A DNA stretch of 64,000 nt, taken from NCBI RefSeq assembly GCF_965232925.1, contig NZ_CBDDRA010000023.1, positions 10,424 to 74,423 of the forward strand, read 5' to 3'. This document shows positions 60,205-64,000 of this stretch, piece by piece. A program made the position numbers and the translations under genes. Source of the stretch: Tumidithrix helvetica (GTDB lineage: Bacteria > Cyanobacteriota > Cyanobacteriia > Pseudanabaenales > Pseudanabaenaceae). The notes beneath the pieces were generated by a model that saw only the letters and a program-made list of their open reading frames with translations, was not told where the DNA came from and did no database searches. The first letter of the stretch is position 1. Each line of letters starts with the position of its first letter.

Positions 60205-61257
60205 CTATCTACTGGCGGTGAGTTTGCGATAGGCTCTAGATACAAGCTTGTCTTCCACAAAAGTGGCATTCATACTCATGTCCCCACTTGTCCAACTGAT
60301 AATCACAGCCCGATCGCCGAACTTGCGATCGATTCCCAACGACTTGCCCTCACCACCAAGAATGCTGGCAACTTGCGGATAAGACATATCTTTTTGCAAG
60401 CAGACATAATTTTTGAGCGATACTCCTGGGTTACCACAACGATATTTAGTCGGATCGAAGCTGTTGTCATAATGCTGAGGGGGTAACGCAGCCAAATTAA
60501 CCGAAGGACCCGAAAGAAAGTCAGTGGCAAAGTACAAGGCAACAAGTAGGAGTCCAACGAGGACAAAGTCTTCCACCAAAGCTTTGAGTAAATTGCGTCT
60601 GTGGCGGCGTTTTTGCCATTGCACCTTAGATTGCGTCCACTCTTCCCAAGGGAAGGTATCAACCCAATTAATCGCAGTATTAAAGTTGGCAAGGGCAGCA
60701 CTCTTTGTTGCTTCTAAAAAGGTTTTAGGATCTCGAACGACCAATCTGCTACCTGTTTGCAGATTTTGCCAGAGTTTGGGATCCGTCAACCATCCTTGGA
60801 GGCGGCGAACGATATTGCCACCTCTGGCACGATTGGCTCCTGGTCTGCCAGTCTGAACCAGTGCTTGATTTTTGTTGCTACGAACGATCGCACTGCGAGA
60901 AACGCTCTGTATCGTTGTCTGAGGTGTGGGTGCTGGGACAAATTCAATATCAAACCCATGAGTCATTGCAGGGGAGTCAGCACCGACACTGTAAAACTCA
61001 AATTCTATGCGTCTGACACCGAGGAGTTGCAGGCGACTTAGAAATCTCTCTAGGTTTTGGGTGAAGTAGTTGGCTCTATCAGAGTCCGAACGAGAGGAAA
61101 TTAAAGTAAAGGCAAGGGATAAAACTTGCTGCTCAAACTTAAACTCTGTTTGTTCGGGTGCGACTAAGTCAATGTAGTCTGACACGAAGCTAGTAAGAAC
61201 GTGCTGTAACTTTTGCCACGACTGTCTGTCTTCTAAATTTAACCGTACTGCTTTCAT
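60205..61257 (-). CDS. Conserved hypothetical membrane protein with BamE-like tail
   Basis: A 350-residue protein. Residues 1-110 are soluble with an even alpha/beta pattern (LLGVRRIEFEFYSV). A basic region (KRRHRRNLL) precedes one helix near 230-250 (DFVLVGLLLVALYFATDFL). The C-terminal ~90 residues look like a SmpA/OmlA (BamE-like) fold: MSYPQVASILGGEGKSLG, then VIISWTSGDMSMNATFVEDK. That part would face the periplasm/lumen. Domain resemblance is by eye; function unknown. Confidence 0.68.
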   Translation of the reverse strand: MKAVRLNLEDRQSWQKLQHVLTSFVSDYIDLVAPEQTEFKFEQQVLSLAFTLISSRSDSDRANYFTQNLERFLSRLQLLGVRRIEFEFYSVGADSPAMTHGFDIEFVPAPTPQTTIQSVSRSAIVRSNKNQALVQTGRPGANRARGGNIVRRLQGWLTDPKLWQNLQTGSRLVVRDPKTFLEATKSAALANFNTAINWVDTFPWEEWTQSKVQWQKRRHRRNLLKALVEDFVLVGLLLVALYFATDFLSGPSVNLAALPPQHYDNSFDPTKYRCGNPGVSLKNYVCLQKDMSYPQVASILGGEGKSLGIDRKFGDRAVIISWTSGDMSMNATFVEDKLVSRAYRKLTASR

Positions 61258-61420
61258 ATATTGCCCTCACCTCATACCTAACTTGGTATAAGTTATTTGT
61301 ACTGTCTTTTTACATTTTTGCTTGCATTGTCACGGGTCGTACGATCTTGAGGCAATTCCCCCGAACTTTTAACCTTTTTTGTGACAGCACAATAGTACCC
61401 AAACCATTAATTTCCTTATC

Positions 61421-62914
61421 ATGAGCTTTGAAGCAGAGTTAAGTCTAACGCTCCGCGCTCGTTATCCTCTTATTTATATACCCTCTCACGAAGAGGAACG
61501 GGCTGAAGCAGTTATAACAGATGTGGCAAAATCCCTAGGGCGTAGCGTGTTTATTTGGGATTTTGTCGATGGCTACCAGTCAAATCCTACGGATGCTGGT
61601 ATGGGTAAACGCAACCCCCTGCAAGCTTTGGAGTTTGTCGAGAAAATTCCTAAAGGTGCAGTATTTGTATTGCGGGATTTCGATCGCTTTTTAGATGACA
61701 TCGCGATCGCGCGCAAACTCAGAAACTTGGCAAGAAAGTTAAATCGCGAGCCTCAGAATCTAATTTTGCTTGCCTCCCAAATTAATATTCCCGATCACCT
61801 GAGTGAATTATTTGCGATTTTAGAGTTTCCCCTGCCCCAACCGAGCGAAATCAAGCGGGAGATCGAGCAACTTGCCACGACAACGGGGGACAAGCTAGAT
61901 GCCCAAGCTTTAGATGAACTAGTGCGATCGGGGCAAGGTCTGTCTTTAGAGAGAATTCGGCGGGTACTGGCAAAAGCGATCGCTGCCAACGGTCAAATTC
62001 AACCCGAAGATGTCGAGCGCATCCTCGAAGAAAAACGCCAAAGCATTCGTCAGACTCAAATCTTAGAGTTTTATCCCTCTACGATCGAGATTACCGACAT
62101 TGGCGGACTGGACAACCTCAAAGAATGGCTGTTACGGCGGGGTGGCGGATTTTCAGAACGGGCGAGAAAGTATGGGCTACCGCACCCAAGGGGGTTATTG
62201 TTAGCAGGAATTCAAGGAACGGGCAAATCGCTTACGGCAAAGGCAATTTCCCACCATTGGCATCTACCATTACTCCGTCTTGATGTTGGTCGTTTGTTTG
62301 CTGGTTTGGTCGGAGAAAGCGAATCCCGCACGCGCCAGATGATTCAACTCGCTGAAGCCCTTGCTCCCTGCGTTTTATGGATCGATGAAATTGACAAGGC
62401 ATTTGCGGGTCTGGACGGACGCGGCGACTCAGGCACGACCAATCGAGTGTTTGGCACGTTTTTAACTTGGATGGCAGAAAAAACTTCGCCTGTATTTATT
62501 GTTGCGACTGCCAACAACATTCGCACCCTGCCCCCCGAACTCTTGAGAAAAGGGCGGTTTGATGAGGTGTTTTTTGTGGGGCTACCCAGCCAAGCCGAGC
62601 GTCTGCAAATTTTTACCGTGCATCTAAGTAAATATCGTCCGCATAATTTGCGTGCCTACGATTGCGATCGCCTCGCCTACGAAACTCCTGATTTTTCGGG
62701 TGCGGAGATCGAGCAGTCGATTATTGAAGCCATGCACTTGGGCTTTAGCCAAAATCGCGACTTTACCACCGAAGATATTCTAGAAGCGGCGAGTCAAATC
62801 GTACCTCTCGCTCAAACCGCTCAGTCCGAAATTCAACTCCTACAAGAATGGGCTGCCTCTGGCAAAGCTCGTCTTGCCTCTCGTCAAAATATTTTGGGTC
62901 GATCTTCCCCATAG
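61421..62914 (+). CDS. ycf46: AAA ATPase, Ycf46-like
   Basis: A 497-residue AAA+ protein matching plastid/cyanobacterial Ycf46, whose members have been linked to photosynthetic regulation and CO2 use. The N-terminal ~220 residues open with the family stretch LTLRARYPLIYIPSHEEERA. The AAA core has Walker A AGIQGTGKSLTAK near residue 262, Walker B LWIDEIDKAFAG, sensor-1 VATANNI and an Arg finger in RKGRFDEVFFV. Soluble hexameric ATPase is expected. Monocistronic, followed by an accessory-like stretch. Confidence 0.88.
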   Translation: MSFEAELSLTLRARYPLIYIPSHEEERAEAVITDVAKSLGRSVFIWDFVDGYQSNPTDAGMGKRNPLQALEFVEKIPKGAVFVLRDFDRFLDDIAIARKLRNLARKLNREPQNLILLASQINIPDHLSELFAILEFPLPQPSEIKREIEQLATTTGDKLDAQALDELVRSGQGLSLERIRRVLAKAIAANGQIQPEDVERILEEKRQSIRQTQILEFYPSTIEITDIGGLDNLKEWLLRRGGGFSERARKYGLPHPRGLLLAGIQGTGKSLTAKAISHHWHLPLLRLDVGRLFAGLVGESESRTRQMIQLAEALAPCVLWIDEIDKAFAGLDGRGDSGTTNRVFGTFLTWMAEKTSPVFIVATANNIRTLPPELLRKGRFDEVFFVGLPSQAERLQIFTVHLSKYRPHNLRAYDCDRLAYETPDFSGAEIEQSIIEAMHLGFSQNRDFTTEDILEAASQIVPLAQTAQSEIQLLQEWAASGKARLASRQNILGRSSP

Positions 62915-62928
62915 CTATCCCGTTCATC

Positions 62929-63045
62929 TCACAATGCTTCGATCCTAACAGAGCCATCTTCAATAACCTGCCGTTGAACGTTTGCATTCCCAACTACAAG
63001 AGGAAGCAATGCTTCACGACTTGGACTAACAACGCCATGCATCAT
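62929..63045 (-). pseudogene. N-terminal fragment of a clan AA aspartic protease gene
   Basis: From ATG 63045 the minus strand reads MMHGVVSPSREALLPLVVGN and ANVQRQVIEDGSVRIEAL before a stop, 38 codons. The opening GVV....EA...L.V...N.Q.Q.IE is typical of the small cyanobacterial clan AA (retropepsin-like) proteases of about 110-130 residues. The catalytic DTG that should follow is missing. The frame ends just after the ycf46 gene, so the rest was probably deleted. Confidence 0.6.
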
Positions 63046-63255
63046 TGATTCTTTATTAGACTCCGCTTGCTCTTTTAATCTTAGCCTAGCGTTGCGATCG
63101 TTGGCTTTAGAGGTTATCTCCGCCTAGTCTTGTGCCTACAATACGATGAGCAGTTGACAATTACACAGGCGAATCTGATAAGTCGAAATACTGAAAATAC
63201 CAGAGAGTTATGTCAATATACAAGAAATTTTTAGTGTTTAAGCTCATCCTCATAA

Positions 63256-63921
63256 TCAGTATTTTTTCTGTTGAGATTTCATCCAAATGGCACTTAGAGC
63301 TCTTTCTATTTCACTCTTATCAAGATTGACAGTTTTCTCAGATTGCAGAATTACATCTGTTCTAGATGGACTGTAATCACTATCATAATCAGTAGATTTT
63401 TTTAAGCAAAAAGTACCTACTAGACAGAAGTCTGAATAACAAAAAGAACATAAATAAGTTCCTATTTTTCCTGTATCAATAGACAACTCTTTAGATAATT
63501 CTTCCCTAGATACTTCTTTCGTAGATTTTAAATATTTTATACAATGATTACCTTCATCATTATTTACAGCTATAAAATAATGTAATTCCTTCTGAAGTCC
63601 AACAAAGTAACAATCTGTAAAGTCAAAAGACGAATAGCCAGTTTTTGAAATTAGCCAAGATTCATTAAGTACAAAAGGTCTAACAAAACCGCTATCAACT
63701 GCTCTTGTACCTCCAATCTCACAATAGTCCCGACTATATTTACTAGTAAATTCAGAAGCTTTTCTAATTTGGTAGTGCCTTTTAATTTCTGTTGTTATAT
63801 ACTCTTCTTTCTGAGTACCCCAAAAAGAAGGGACGTTTCTATATTCTTTCTTTTGTACTTCACTATGACCATATACAACTGGGAGCATCTCAATTAGGTA
63901 ATAAGTAGAAATACTTAGCAA
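63256..63921 (-). CDS. AT-rich hypothetical protein
   Basis: A 221-residue protein (Met12 at 63888 is an alternative start). It is strongly AT-rich with few HIP1 sites, unlike the genes to its left. The C-terminal half has clustered Cys (CSFCYSDFCLVGTFCLKK) and ends in a charged helix (DKSEIERALSAIW). No family recognised. The composition and the relic next to it mark the window's right end as an accessory region. Confidence 0.62.
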   Translation of the reverse strand: MLSISTYYLIEMLPVVYGHSEVQKKEYRNVPSFWGTQKEEYITTEIKRHYQIRKASEFTSKYSRDYCEIGGTRAVDSGFVRPFVLNESWLISKTGYSSFDFTDCYFVGLQKELHYFIAVNNDEGNHCIKYLKSTKEVSREELSKELSIDTGKIGTYLCSFCYSDFCLVGTFCLKKSTDYDSDYSPSRTDVILQSEKTVNLDKSEIERALSAIWMKSQQKKY

Positions 63922-63963
63922 AGCAGAGTGGGATAATAGATCAAAGTTAAGCCCTATAAAACA

Positions 63964-64000
63964 ATGAGTCCAGAAGACAAAGAAAGACTAGAAGCCTGTA
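63964..64000 (+). CDS. Start of a gene cut by the window edge
   Basis: ATG 63964 opens MSPEDKERLEAC and continues past the window end. It is divergent from the AT-rich hypothetical gene. Too short to identify. Confidence 0.4.
   Translation, partial: MSPEDKERLEAC

Noticed and set aside
1..64000. CRISPR array or tRNA genes
   Set aside because: No regularly spaced identical repeats with unique spacers, and no cloverleaf with a proper T-loop and CCA-proximal stem was found on either strand by eye.

Overview
The window is typical of a cyanobacterial chromosome. It carries photosynthetic and thylakoid genes (a psbY-like gene, ndhC-ndhK-ndhJ, a CRR6-type NDH-1 maturation factor, a one-helix high-light-inducible protein, heme oxygenase, a Ycf46-type AAA protein), the cyanobacterial alkane pathway (ADO plus AAR), a DesB-type desaturase, and the HIP1 octamer GCGATCGC at very high density on both strands. 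A filamentous or Pseudanabaena-like cyanobacterium fits, but that placement is inference from gene content and dispersed repeats. I saw no tRNA, rRNA, CRISPR array or intact insertion sequence.

Layout. 0-6 kb: DUF3598, short-form hisG, a PiT transporter with a START-like lipoprotein-style gene, trpF, then a scarred stretch (4.5-6.2 kb) where an AT-rich FkbM methyltransferase lies between pieces of small glycine-rich membrane-protein genes. 6.2-15 kb: psbY-like, citrate synthase, a PRC-barrel protein, an FtsY with an unusually long acidic N-terminus, a GAF/SpoIIE phosphatase, mgsA and a class-A beta-lactamase-like protein. 15-28.3 kb: a secretion and signalling block with a PEP-CTERM-like protein, a short and a long TpsA exoprotein, a TpsB transporter, an exported TPR-CHAT protease-like protein, DUF928 and a CHASE2 hybrid histidine kinase. 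28.3-42 kb: a DUF4058 remnant, priA, a sterol-desaturase-like hydroxylase, a pentapeptide protein, a ferritin-like protein, an adenylate cyclase, HLIP, dnaJ-crr6, a PMT-family glycosyltransferase and a DsbA-like protein. 42-50 kb: cobH/cbiC, mntH, a GT4, an SGNH plus acyltransferase-3 pair, a TPR-PhyH dioxygenase and a Uma2 nuclease. 50-64 kb: desB, a DAO-type oxidase, the ADO-AAR alkane genes, a second Uma2, a PIN relic, ho1, ndhCKJ, ycf46, and an AT-rich accessory tail with a truncated aspartic-protease gene.

How genes fit together. The clearest multi-gene system is the 16.5-28.3 kb block. TpsB would export the TpsA proteins, the CHAT and DUF928 proteins carry export signals, and the kinase has an extracytoplasmic CHASE2 sensor. 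I infer a surface or periplasmic protease-exoprotein system under two-component control. Other functional pairs are ADO with AAR, ndhC-K-J, DnaJ with CRR6 (chaperone and NDH-1 assembly), and the SGNH hydrolase with acyltransferase 3 next to a glycosyltransferase (possible glycan O-acylation).

The spaces between genes are rich in structure: at least three families of dispersed palindromic repeats, short tandem heptamers, several strong hairpin terminators, and five gene relics that simple gene calling would miss. Non-ATG starts (TTG or GTG with a good ribosome-binding site) are frequent, notably in ho1, ndhC, ndhJ and the second Uma2 gene.
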